A stretch of 64,000 bases of DNA from contig NZ_CP063808.1 in assembly GCF_018128905.1 (NCBI RefSeq), positions 6,386,001 to 6,450,000 of the forward strand, written 5' to 3'. The translations under genes were made by a program, and so were the position numbers. This document shows, piece after piece, positions 1-7,905 of the stretch; positions within the stretch are counted from its first letter, which is position 1, and each line of letters begins with the position of its first letter. The notes under the pieces are model-generated. The model saw only the letters and a list, made by a program, of their open reading frames with translations, did no database searches and was not told the origin of the DNA. The DNA is from Streptomyces sp. A2-16. Its GTDB lineage: Bacteria; Actinomycetota; Actinomycetes; Streptomycetales; Streptomycetaceae.

Positions 1-1442
1 CACCAGATGCCGAGGACGAGAAGCGGGCAGAACGAGGAGGCGGAGACGGCGAAGGCGAGCCCGACCGCGTCGGCGACGGGCAGCCCGCCGACCAGGACGC
101 TCGCGGCGAGCGGCACGCACATCGCGAGGACGGTGCCGAGCCGGAAGTGCCGGACACCGCGCGAGGGCAGGACGTCCTGGGTGAGGACGCCGGCCACGGC
201 CATGGTGAGTCCGGAGGCCGTGGACAGGAACGCGGCGAAGGCACCGCCCGCCACCAGCGCGCCCAGCAGGTCGCCGCCGAGGCCGCCGATCATGCGCTCG
301 GGGAGCAGGAGGACGGCGGCGTCGGCGTCCCCGGTGAGGGTGAGTTCGGGGGCGTACAGGCGGCCGAGGGCGCCGTAGACCGGGGGCAGCAGGTAGAAGC
401 AGCCGATCAGGCCGAGGACGGCGACCGTGGTGCGGCGGGCGGCGACGCCGTGCGGGCTGGTGTAGAAGCGGACGACGACGTGCGGCAGGCCCATGGTGCC
501 GAGGAAGGTGGCGAGGATCAGTCCGTACGTTGCGTACAGGGGCCGTTCCTCGCGGCCCGCGGCGAGCGAGGTCGACATGCCGTCGCTGGAGCCGCGGTCG
601 GCGGCGGGGGCGGTGGTGCCCTTGGCGAAGGTGAGCTGGGTGCCGCGGTCGATGCGGTGGGTGCCCGCGGGGAGCCGGAGTCTGCGGTCCTCGTGCGGGC
701 GGCCGTCGACGGTGCCGGTGACCGTGACGGTCAGGGGGCTCTCCAGCTTGAGGTCGAGGGTGGAGCCGACGCGGACGACGCGCTGTTCGCGGAAGGTCGC
801 CGGTTCCTCGAAGGCGTGGCTGGGGGCGCCGTCGCCCTGCCAGGCGAGGATCAGGAAGAGGGCGGGGACGAGGAGGGCGGTGAGTTTGAGCCAGTACTGG
901 AAGGCCTGCACGAAGGTGATGCTGCGCATGCCGCCCGCGGCGACGGTGGCGACCACGACGACGGCGACGATCAGCCCGCCGAGCCACTGGGGCGCCCCCG
1001 TGAGCACGGTCAGCGTCAGCCCGGCCCCCTGGAGTTGGGGCAGCAGGTAGAGCCAGCCGACGCCGACGACGAAGGCGCCCGCGAGCCGTCGTACGGCCTG
1101 TGAGGCGAGGCGGGCCTCGGCGAAGTCGGGGAGGGTGTAGGCGCCGGAGCGGCGCAGGGGGGCGGCGACGAACAGCAGCAGGACGAGATAGCCGGCCGTG
1201 TAGCCGACGGGGTACCAGAGCATGTCAGGACCCTGGACGAGGACCAGGCCGGCGATGCCCAGGAAGGACGCGGCGGAGAGGTACTCGCCGCTGATGGCGG
1301 CCGCGTTGAGGCGGGGGCCGACGGTGCGGGAGGCGACGTAGAAGTCGGAGGTGGTGCGGGAGATGCGCAGGCCGAAGGCGCCGACCAGGACGGTGGCCAC
1401 CACGACCAGGGCGACGGCGGGGACCGAGTAGCTGGAGTTCAT
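1..1442 (-). CDS. Sodium:solute symporter (SSS family), 3' end outside window
   Basis: This is a multi-pass inner-membrane secondary transporter that would couple Na+ entry to uptake of a small organic solute; actetate/propionate-type (ActP-like) substrates are likely but not provable here. About 480 residues are visible from ATG at 1442, beginning MNSSYSVPAVALVVV, and the frame runs off the left edge without a stop. The SSS family core is visible in 'YVASRTVGPRLNAAAISGEY' (about residues 36-55), followed by repeated hydrophobic helices. A hydrophilic insert of about 70 residues (around 205-280, with HEDRR and a Gly/Ser-rich stretch) lies between helices. It follows the small membrane protein by 19 nt and is preceded by a GAGG ribosome site. 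Together with the LytTR regulator it forms a three-gene minus-strand operon. The family is clear; the substrate is inference. Confidence 0.88.
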   Translation of the reverse strand, partial: MNSSYSVPAVALVVVATVLVGAFGLRISRTTSDFYVASRTVGPRLNAAAISGEYLSAASFLGIAGLVLVQGPDMLWYPVGYTAGYLVLLLFVAAPLRRSGAYTLPDFAEARLASQAVRRLAGAFVVGVGWLYLLPQLQGAGLTLTVLTGAPQWLGGLIVAVVVVATVAAGGMRSITFVQAFQYWLKLTALLVPALFLILAWQGDGAPSHAFEEPATFREQRVVRVGSTLDLKLESPLTVTVTGTVDGRPHEDRRLRLPAGTHRIDRGTQLTFAKGTTAPAADRGSSDGMSTSLAAGREERPLYATYGLILATFLGTMGLPHVVVRFYTSPHGVAARRTTVAVLGLIGCFYLLPPVYGALGRLYAPELTLTGDADAAVLLLPERMIGGLGGDLLGALVAGGAFAAFLSTASGLTMAVAGVLTQDVLPSRGVRHFRLGTVLAMCVPLAASVLVGGLPVADAVGLAFAVSASSFCPLLVLGIW

Positions 1443-1461
1443 CGGACCTCGTACCCGCTGC

Positions 1462-1821
1462 TCATCGGTCCTCGACCAGCCGTACGAAGTCCCGTTCGTT
1501 GCGTTCCGCGCGGCGCACGTACCAGCGGGCCAGCAGGACCATCGGGACGTAGAGGCCGAAGCCGAGGACGCCCCATTCGAGGCGGTGGGCGTCCGGCATG
1601 GCCGCGAAGAGCAGCGGGAGCGGGCCGATGAGCAGTCCGAGGAAGGCGAACACCGCGAGGGCGGCGCGCAGTTGGGTGCGCATCAGGGAGCGGACGTAGG
1701 TGTGGCCGAGGGTGGTCTGTTCGTCGATCTCGGTGCGCGGCCGGTAGTAGCCGGAGGCGGGGCGGCCGCGGCGGGGCGGGCCGGTGACGACGACGCGCCG
1801 CTCGACGGGGTCCTGGGGCAC
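1462..1821 (-). CDS. Small two-helix membrane protein, symporter partner (DUF485-like)
   Basis: A 119-residue protein with a basic, Arg-rich soluble N-terminus (about 45 residues) and two predicted transmembrane segments at about 51-74 and 83-102, ending in a charged tail. Its size, topology and position directly in front of an SSS symporter match the small YjcH/DUF485-type partners that accompany ActP-like transporters, although I cannot confirm the family from sequence alone. The start is GTG at 1821, two bases after the regulator's stop codon, so it is probably translated by coupling. An assembly or accessory role for the symporter is inference from context. Confidence 0.75.
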   Translation of the reverse strand: MPQDPVERRVVVTGPPRRGRPASGYYRPRTEIDEQTTLGHTYVRSLMRTQLRAALAVFAFLGLLIGPLPLLFAAMPDAHRLEWGVLGFGLYVPMVLLARWYVRRAERNERDFVRLVEDR

Positions 1822-1823
1822 GG

Positions 1824-2573
1824 CTAGGGCCTCCTCATCAGCAGGTCGCGCAGCTCGCGTGTGTGGCGACGGCTGACCTGGAGTTCCTCGCCGCCGACCA
1901 GGACGCTCACCGTGCCCGCGTCCAGGCGGAGTTCGCCGACGTGGCGCAGGGCGACGAGATGGCGGCGGTGGATGCGGACGAAGCCTCGGGAGCGCCAGCG
2001 TTCCTCCAGCGTGGACAGCGGGATGCGGACGAGATGGCTGCCCTTGTCGGTGTGGAGGCGGGCGTAGTCGCCCTGGGCCTCGACGTGGGTGATGTCGTCG
2101 ACGGCGACGAACCGGGTGACCCCGCCGAGTTCGACGGATATGTGGTCGGGGTCGGGTTCGTGCACGGGGATGCGGGGTGCGCTGTCGAGGCGTTCGGCGG
2201 CACGGCGGACGGCCTCGGCGAGGCGTTCCTTGCGCACCGGTTTGAGGACGTAGTCGACGGCCTTGAGGTCGAAGGCCTGGACGGCGAAGTCCTCGTGGGC
2301 GGTGACGAACACGACGAGCGGCGGTTTGGCGAACCCGGTGAGCAGCCGGGCGAGGTCGAGCCCGTCGAGGCCGGGCATGTTGATGTCGAGGAAGACGACG
2401 TCGATCGCCTCGGGGCCGTGCGGCCCTGACTCCAGCGCGCGGTTGATGCGGCGCAGTGCCTCGGTGGCGTCACCGGCGCCCTCCACGCTGCCGATCCGGG
2501 GGTCGGCGCTCAGGAGGTAGAGCAGTTCCTCCAGCGAGGGGCGTTCGTCGTCGACAGCCAGGGCGCGCAGCAT
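1824..2573 (-). CDS. LytTR-family response regulator
   Basis: A 249-residue two-component response regulator. The receiver domain covers about residues 1-120, with the acidic pair D8/D9, the probable phospho-acceptor D63 in FLDINMPG and the conserved Lys in VLKPVRK. The C-terminal LytTR DNA-binding domain runs from about 140 to 249 (ISVELGG...HVEAQGDYARLHT). I chose ATG 2573 because the protein then begins exactly at the receiver strand MLRALAVDDE; the frame is open further upstream but has no family similarity there. It is first in the operon with the small membrane protein and the symporter and presumably controls them. No histidine kinase lies on its upstream side, where there is a divergent Lrp gene; a kinase may lie left of the window. 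Confidence 0.9.
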   Translation of the reverse strand: MLRALAVDDERPSLEELLYLLSADPRIGSVEGAGDATEALRRINRALESGPHGPEAIDVVFLDINMPGLDGLDLARLLTGFAKPPLVVFVTAHEDFAVQAFDLKAVDYVLKPVRKERLAEAVRRAAERLDSAPRIPVHEPDPDHISVELGGVTRFVAVDDITHVEAQGDYARLHTDKGSHLVRIPLSTLEERWRSRGFVRIHRRHLVALRHVGELRLDAGTVSVLVGGEELQVSRRHTRELRDLLMRRP

Positions 2574-2639
2574 GAACCCGGAGTGTAGGAGTAATTCGTA
2601 CGACTGCACACGTGCGGAGGTGTGGACGCCCCCGCTGGA

Positions 2640-2651
2640 TACAGTGCCGAC
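2640..2651 (+). promoter_or_regulatory. Leaderless -10 region of the Lrp gene
   Basis: TACAGT at 2640-2645 fits the TAnnnT -10 pattern of the main Streptomyces sigma factor and stands six bases before ATG 2652. No ribosome binding site intervenes, so transcription would start at or beside the ATG. I see no convincing -35 element. Confidence 0.4.
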
Positions 2652-3140
2652 ATGAACAGCAGGACCGCCGCGTTCGACGAGCTCGACCGGAAGATCATCA
2701 CCGCGCTGATGGCGAACGCGCGGACCTCCTTCGCCGAGATCGGGTCGGCGATCGGGCTGTCCTCCACGGCGGTGAAGCGGCGGGTGGACCGGCTGCGGGA
2801 GACCGGGGTGATCACCGGGTTCACGGCCACGGTGGAGCCGTCGGCGCTGGGCTGGCGCACGGAGGCGTACGTCGAGGTGTACTGCGAGGGCGCGGCCCCG
2901 CCGCGGCGGCTCGCGGAGGTGGTCCGCAACCATCCGGAGATCACCGCGGCGATGACGGTGACCGGCGGCGCGGACGCGCTGCTGCATGTGCGGGCGCGGG
3001 ACGTGGAGCACTTCGAGGAGGTCCTGGAGCGCATCCGGGTGGAGCCGTTCATCCGGAAGACGATCAGTGTGATGGTGCTGTCCCACCTCCTCCCGGAAAG
3101 CCCCGAGGCGGGGGCGAGTCAGCCCGCACCGGAGGCATAG
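2652..3140 (+). CDS. Lrp/AsnC-family transcriptional regulator
   Basis: A 162-residue Lrp/AsnC protein. The N-terminal winged helix-turn-helix is visible at about residues 8-60 (LDRKIITALMANARTSFAEI, then STAVKRRVDRLRETGVITGF). The C-terminal RAM/ACT-like ligand-binding domain follows (EAYVEVYCEG...EVVRNHPEITAAMTVTGGADALLHVRA). Such regulators bind amino acids and usually control neighbouring amino-acid genes. It is transcribed toward the guanidino-group hydrolase and rocD genes, so control of arginine or ornithine catabolism is likely by inference. ATG 2652 is the natural start because the HTH begins about ten residues later. The protein is slightly longer than typical, with a Pro/Glu-rich tail. 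Confidence 0.92.
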   Translation: MNSRTAAFDELDRKIITALMANARTSFAEIGSAIGLSSTAVKRRVDRLRETGVITGFTATVEPSALGWRTEAYVEVYCEGAAPPRRLAEVVRNHPEITAAMTVTGGADALLHVRARDVEHFEEVLERIRVEPFIRKTISVMVLSHLLPESPEAGASQPAPEA

Positions 3141-3215
3141 CCGATAAACGCAGCAAGCGTGCGTTTTCCCGGCAGAATTCGCAGCATTCCTGCGCAGACA
3201 CGCAATTCTTGTTGC

Positions 3216-3245
3216 TTGTCGGGTCTACCGGTCACTTCCTACCGT
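3216..3245 (+). promoter_or_regulatory. Putative promoter of the guanidino hydrolase-rocD operon
   Basis: TTGTCG (3216-3221), an 18-base spacer and TACCGT (3240-3245) resemble a vegetative promoter. Transcription would start about 40 bases before the GTG at 3292, leaving room for the visible GGAGGA ribosome site. Just upstream, CGCAG-cattc-CTGCG (3180-3194) is an inverted repeat in an unusually AT-rich stretch and could be the binding site of the adjacent Lrp protein. Confidence 0.4.
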
Positions 3246-3291
3246 GGTGTCAACCCTCAGTAGACAGCGCAGGAAGCGGAGGAACCCCTCT

Positions 3292-4104
3292 GTGTCCGAC
3301 TCCCGTGTGCCGCGCCGACGGCGTTTCCTCGTCTGCGAACCCAGACACTTCGCCGTGCAGTACGCGATCAATCCCTGGATGCATCCCGACACCCATGTCG
3401 ACGTGGACCTGGCGCAGGAGCAGTGGCGGACACTGATCCGCGCCTACGAGACCCACGGTCACAGCGTCGACGCCGTGGAGCCGGTCCCCGGTCTCCCGGA
3501 CATGGTCTTCGCCGCGAACTCGGCGGTCGTCGTCGGCGGCCGCGTCTTCGGCTCCCTCTTCCACGCGCCCGAGCGGCGCCCCGAGTCCACGCACTACGAC
3601 CTGTGGTTCAAGAAGGCGGGCTACGACGTCCAGCGCCCGCAGGCGGTCTGCGAGGGCGAGGGCGACCTCGTCTGGACGGGCCGGTACGTGCTGGCCGGCA
3701 CCGGGTTCCGCACGACCCGGGAGGCGCACCGCGAGGTGCAGGAGTTCTTCGGTCACCCGGTGATCAGCCTGACGCTGGTGGACCCGCACTTCTACCACCT
3801 GGACACGGCGCTCTTCGTGCTGGACGACGACAACATCGTCTATTACCCGGAGGCCTTTTCGGCGGGCAGCCGCGAGGTACTCGCACGGCTGTACCCGGAC
3901 GCGGTGCTCGCGACCCGCGACGACGCGATGGCGTTCGGCCTGAACTCCGTGTCCGACGGCCGGCACGTCTTCATCGCACCGCAGGCCGAGGCGCTCGCCG
4001 TGCGCCTCGACGACCACGGCTATGTCCCCGTCCCCGTCGACCTCTCCGAGTTCCACAAGGCCGGCGGCGGCATCAAGTGCTGCACCCAGGAGATCCGCTC
4101 ATGA
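3292..4104 (+). CDS. Guanidine-modifying hydrolase (amidinotransferase/arginine dihydrolase-like)
   Basis: A 270-residue member of the Cys-dependent guanidine-modifying (pentein) superfamily, commonly annotated as dimethylargininase. Visible features are INPWM at residues 26-30, the substrate-binding segment LPDMVFAAN (N76), the histidine in FYHLDTALF, and the catalytic Cys near the C-terminus in GGGIKCCTQE (C263/C264). INPWM with Asn27 and Asn76 resembles cyanobacterial arginine dihydrolase (ArgZ) more than DDAH. This suggests hydrolysis of arginine to ornithine, CO2 and ammonia, which would feed RocD encoded next; this specificity is inference. I placed the start at GTG 3292, with GGAGGA about nine bases upstream, rather than at an earlier in-frame GTG that adds a basic extension. 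Its TGA overlaps the rocD ATG by four bases. Confidence 0.85.
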   Translation: MSDSRVPRRRRFLVCEPRHFAVQYAINPWMHPDTHVDVDLAQEQWRTLIRAYETHGHSVDAVEPVPGLPDMVFAANSAVVVGGRVFGSLFHAPERRPESTHYDLWFKKAGYDVQRPQAVCEGEGDLVWTGRYVLAGTGFRTTREAHREVQEFFGHPVISLTLVDPHFYHLDTALFVLDDDNIVYYPEAFSAGSREVLARLYPDAVLATRDDAMAFGLNSVSDGRHVFIAPQAEALAVRLDDHGYVPVPVDLSEFHKAGGGIKCCTQEIRS

Positions 4105-5321
4105 CCGCACCCGTAGGCACGCGTTCCTCCGCCGATCTCATCCGCGCCGAGGAACCGGTCCTCGCGCACAACTACCACCCGCTGCCCGTGGTCGTCGCCC
4201 GCGCGGAGGGCACCTGGGTCGAGGACGTGGAGGGCCGCCGCTACCTCGACATGCTGGCCGGGTACTCCGCCCTCAACTTCGGCCACCGTCACCCGGCGCT
4301 GATCGAGGCGGCACACCGGCAGCTGGACCGGCTGACCCTGACCTCCCGCGCCTTCCACAACGACCGGCTGGCCGAGTTCGCGGAGCGCCTGGCCGCGCTG
4401 ACCGGCCTGGACATGGTGCTGCCGATGAACACCGGAGCGGAGGCGGTGGAGAGCGGCATCAAGGTGGCCCGCAAGTGGGCGTACGAGGTGAAGGGCGTCC
4501 CGGCCGACCGGGCCACCATCGTGGTGGCCGCGGAGAACTTCCACGGCCGTACGACGACGATCGTGTCGTTCTCCACGGACGAGACGGCCAGGGCCGGCTT
4601 CGGCCCCTTCACGCCGGGCTTCCGGATCGTCCCCTACAACGACCTCGCGGCACTGGAAGCTGCGATCGACGAGACGACGGCCGCGGTCCTCCTCGAACCC
4701 ATCCAGGGCGAGGCGGGCGTGGTCATCCCCGACGACGGCTATCTGACCGGCGTCCGCGAGCTGACCCGCCGCAAGGGCTGCCTGTTCATCGCCGACGAGA
4801 TCCAGTCGGGCCTCGGTCGCACGGGCCGCACGCTCGCCGTGGAGCACGAGGCGGTCGTCCCGGACGTCCTGCTCCTCGGCAAGGCCCTGGGCGGTGGCAT
4901 CGTCCCGGTCTCCGCCGTGGTCGCCCGCCGGGACGTCCTCGGCGTGCTGCGCCCGGGCGAACACGGCTCGACGTTCGGCGGCAACCCGCTGGCGGCGGCG
5001 GTCGGCACGGCCGTGGTCGAACTGCTGGAGACCGGCGAGTTCCAGGGCCGCGCGGCCGAGCTGGGCTCGGTCCTGCGGGACGGCTTGACGGGCCTGGTCG
5101 GCAAGGGCGTCGTGGGCTTCCGCGCGCGGGGCCTGTGGGCGGGCGTGGACATCGACCCGGCGATCGGCACCGGCCGGGAGGTGAGCAAGCTCCTGATGCG
5201 GGAGGGGATCCTGGTCAAGGACACCCACGGCTCGACGATCCGGCTGGCACCGCCTCTGACGATCACGGCGCAGGAGCTGGAATCGGCACTGGGAGTACTC
5301 GAAAAGGTACTCAGGCGCTGA
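4101..5321 (+). CDS. rocD: Ornithine aminotransferase
   Basis: A 406-residue class III PLP aminotransferase that transfers the delta-amino group of ornithine to 2-oxoglutarate, giving glutamate semialdehyde and glutamate. Family features are MNTGAEAVESGIKVARKWAY, the Asp of ADEIQSGLGRTG, the PLP lysine K261 in LLGKALGGG and the HGSTFGGNPLA cofactor loop. The length is normal for bacterial RocD. The start is ATG 4101, which overlaps the preceding stop as ATGA and indicates tight translational coupling. With the upstream guanidino hydrolase it forms a short arginine-degradation operon, presumably controlled by the Lrp regulator at 2652. Confidence 0.95.
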   Translation: MTAPVGTRSSADLIRAEEPVLAHNYHPLPVVVARAEGTWVEDVEGRRYLDMLAGYSALNFGHRHPALIEAAHRQLDRLTLTSRAFHNDRLAEFAERLAALTGLDMVLPMNTGAEAVESGIKVARKWAYEVKGVPADRATIVVAAENFHGRTTTIVSFSTDETARAGFGPFTPGFRIVPYNDLAALEAAIDETTAAVLLEPIQGEAGVVIPDDGYLTGVRELTRRKGCLFIADEIQSGLGRTGRTLAVEHEAVVPDVLLLGKALGGGIVPVSAVVARRDVLGVLRPGEHGSTFGGNPLAAAVGTAVVELLETGEFQGRAAELGSVLRDGLTGLVGKGVVGFRARGLWAGVDIDPAIGTGREVSKLLMREGILVKDTHGSTIRLAPPLTITAQELESALGVLEKVLRR

Positions 5322-5406
5322 CCCCGGGCGGGAGCGCGCGGAACCACACCGGGTGAAGATGTGACGAAGAGGTGATAGACCACTCTCAGCGACAGAGAGG
5401 TCGTCC

Positions 5407-7848
5407 GTGGGCGCTCACAAAGGGCAGGACACCGCGCGGCACCGGTTCGACGTGGCCGATGCCGCGCCCCTGCTGCTCGACGCCCACGGCACGGTGACCG
5501 GCTGGACCAGGGACGCCGAACGGCTGCTGGACTACGCCGCCTCCGAAACCGTGGGACGCAGCGTCGCGGCCCTGCTCGTCCCCGAGGACGCCCGTCGGCT
5601 GCCGGAGATCACCGCGCGGTGCCGGGCCGACGGGAGCTGGGCGGGGCTGCTGACCGCCCTGCACAAGCACGGCAGGCCGGTCCGGGTCATGGCCCGGATC
5701 ACGGTGGCCGACGATCCAGGCTCCGCCGACGGCTCCGCCCGCTGGCTGGTCCTGCTGTCCGAGCTCGCGGAGGCGCCCGGCTGGGACCTGAGCCGCCGGG
5801 TGCTGGAACAGATGGTCTCCCGCTCCCCGATCGGTATAGCGATCGTGGACACGGACCTGCGCTGCGTGTGGTCCAACCCGGCGCTGGAGCAGTTCGGCAG
5901 CGCCCCGGCCCAGCGGCGGCTGGGACTGCGGTTCGCCGAGATCCAGCCGGGCCTGGACGCCGAGGACATCGAGGCCCAGATGCGGCGGGTGCTGGAGACC
6001 GGGGAACCGATCGTGGAGTACGAGCACGTCGGCCGGGTCCGCTCCGCCCCGCACCGCGAGACCGCGCACACCATGTCGTTCACCCGGATCGACGACGACC
6101 GCGGCCACCCGGTGGGCGTCTACTACACGGTCGTCGACATCACCGAGCGGCACCGGGCCCGCCAGCGCCTGGCCCTGCTCGACCGGGCCGGTGAGTACAT
6201 CGGCCGCAGCCTGGACATCCGCAGCACCGCGCAGGAGCTGGCGGACGTGGCCGTACCGGCGCTCGCCGACTACATCACCGTGGACCTGCTGGAGTCGGTA
6301 CTGCGGGGAGCGGAGCCGACCACGCGGGTGCCGCTGGTGCGGGCCGGGCAGCAGTCGGTGAACCAGGGTGTTCCCGAGGCCGTGGTCGAGGTCGGCGAGG
6401 TGGCCGCCTACCTGCCCGGCACGCCCCCGCTGCGGTGTCTGGCCGAGGGCACGTCCTGGCGGGAGGAACGGCTCGACCCGCTGGCCGCGGAGTGGGCGAC
6501 CGGCATACCCGGCGGGCGGCAGGCCACGTTCCTGGAGCTGGGCCTGCACAGCGTGATGGTCGTGCCGATCCGCGCCCGGGGCGTCACCCTGGGCGTCACC
6601 ACCTTCTTCCGCCGGCGCCGCCAGGAACCCTTCGACGAGGACGACCTGAACCTCGCCGAGGACCTCGTCTCCCGGGCCGCCGTCTGTGTGGACAACGCCC
6701 GCCGCTACACCCGTGAACGCGACGCCGCGCTCGTCCTCCAGCGCAGTCTGCTCCCCCACCGGCTGCCCGAGCAGGACGCCGTGGAGGTGGCCGCCTGCTA
6801 CCGGCCCGCCGACGAGCTGACGGGCCTCGGCGGGGACTGGTACGACCTCATCCCGCTCTCCGGTGCACGCGTGGCCCTCGTGGTCGGCGAGGTGCCCGGG
6901 CACGGCATCGGTGCCGCCGCGGCGATGGGCCGGCTGCGGACCGCCGTACGGACCCTGGCGGCACTGGACCTGCCGCCCGAGGAGGTGCTGGGCCACCTGG
7001 ACGACCTGGTCGCCCGGGCCGCCCGCGAGGAGGGCGTGGGTCCGGGCACGGAGGACACCGACAGCGCCCAGGGCTCCGGCTGTGTGTACGTGGTCTACGA
7101 CCCGGTCGACGGGCAGTGCACGATGGCCGCCGCCGGACATCCCGCGCCCGCCGTGATCCTGACCGACGGCACGGTCGCCTTCGTGGACCTTCCGCAGGGG
7201 CCCTCGCTCGGCGTCGGCGGGCCGCCCTTCGAGTCGGTAGAGCTGGCCCTGGCGGCGGGCAGCACGCTCGCCCTGCACACCGACGGACTGCTGGCCCGCG
7301 GCGAGGAGTGGGCCGTGGACACCGGCCGGGACCGGCTGCGCCTGGCCCTGGAGAGGCACGCGCCCTCGCTCGACCTGCGCTGCCGGGCCGTGGTCGACGC
7401 CCTGGCCCCGGCCCGGCCGCACGACGACGTGGCCCTGCTCATGGCCCGCACCCGGCTGCTGGGCCCCGACCAGGTCGCGGACTGGGACGTGCCCGTCGAC
7501 CCCGCCCGGGTCGCCGAGGCCCGCAAGACGGCGTCCCGGCAGCTGACGGAGTGGGGTCTGGAGGAGTTCGCCTTCACCACCGAGCTGGTCGTCAGCGAAC
7601 TGGTCACCAACGCCATCCGGCACGCCGTCGGTCCGATCCGGCTCCGGCTGATCCGCGAGCGGTCGCTGGTCTGCGAGGTGTTCGACAGCGGAGACACCGC
7701 GCCCCATCTGCGCCACCCGCGCACCACGGACGAGGGCGGCCGGGGGCTGCTGCTGGTCTCCCAGTTCGCCCAGCGCTGGGGCACCCGGTTCGTGCCCGAG
7801 GGAAAGATCATCTGGGCCGAGCAGTCCCTGGAGGATCCGCCGGATTGA
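5407..7848 (+). CDS. PAS-PAS-GAF-SpoIIE phosphatase with C-terminal HATPase domain
   Basis: An 813-residue multidomain signalling protein of the RsbU/SpoIIE PP2C type. Two PAS-like domains occupy about 15-115 and 130-250 (DITERHRARQRL marks the end of the second), followed by a GAF domain at about 260-435. The SpoIIE phosphatase spans about 455-680 (GGDWYDLIPL, AAAGHPAP, LHTDGLL, RPHDDVALL). An RsbW-like ATPase/kinase covers about 690-810 (ELVVSELVTNAIRHA, DEGGRGLLLV). Fusion of phosphatase and anti-sigma kinase is common in Streptomyces. Oddly, the metal-binding GDVxGHG motif reads GEVPGHG, with Glu at residue 495 in place of Asp. The start is GTG 5407 after AGAGAGG. Confidence 0.93.
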   Translation: MGAHKGQDTARHRFDVADAAPLLLDAHGTVTGWTRDAERLLDYAASETVGRSVAALLVPEDARRLPEITARCRADGSWAGLLTALHKHGRPVRVMARITVADDPGSADGSARWLVLLSELAEAPGWDLSRRVLEQMVSRSPIGIAIVDTDLRCVWSNPALEQFGSAPAQRRLGLRFAEIQPGLDAEDIEAQMRRVLETGEPIVEYEHVGRVRSAPHRETAHTMSFTRIDDDRGHPVGVYYTVVDITERHRARQRLALLDRAGEYIGRSLDIRSTAQELADVAVPALADYITVDLLESVLRGAEPTTRVPLVRAGQQSVNQGVPEAVVEVGEVAAYLPGTPPLRCLAEGTSWREERLDPLAAEWATGIPGGRQATFLELGLHSVMVVPIRARGVTLGVTTFFRRRRQEPFDEDDLNLAEDLVSRAAVCVDNARRYTRERDAALVLQRSLLPHRLPEQDAVEVAACYRPADELTGLGGDWYDLIPLSGARVALVVGEVPGHGIGAAAAMGRLRTAVRTLAALDLPPEEVLGHLDDLVARAAREEGVGPGTEDTDSAQGSGCVYVVYDPVDGQCTMAAAGHPAPAVILTDGTVAFVDLPQGPSLGVGGPPFESVELALAAGSTLALHTDGLLARGEEWAVDTGRDRLRLALERHAPSLDLRCRAVVDALAPARPHDDVALLMARTRLLGPDQVADWDVPVDPARVAEARKTASRQLTEWGLEEFAFTTELVVSELVTNAIRHAVGPIRLRLIRERSLVCEVFDSGDTAPHLRHPRTTDEGGRGLLLVSQFAQRWGTRFVPEGKIIWAEQSLEDPPD

Positions 7849-7905
7849 CCCTTCACCCCGCATACCGTGGGAAAATGGTGCGATCCCGGCGGGGAGGCGG
7901 CAGCC

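Noticed and set aside
147..1103. A Gly/Glu/Ala-rich 318-codon plus-strand frame
   Set aside because: Antisense to the symporter; composition is an artefact and the symporter helices are unmistakable.
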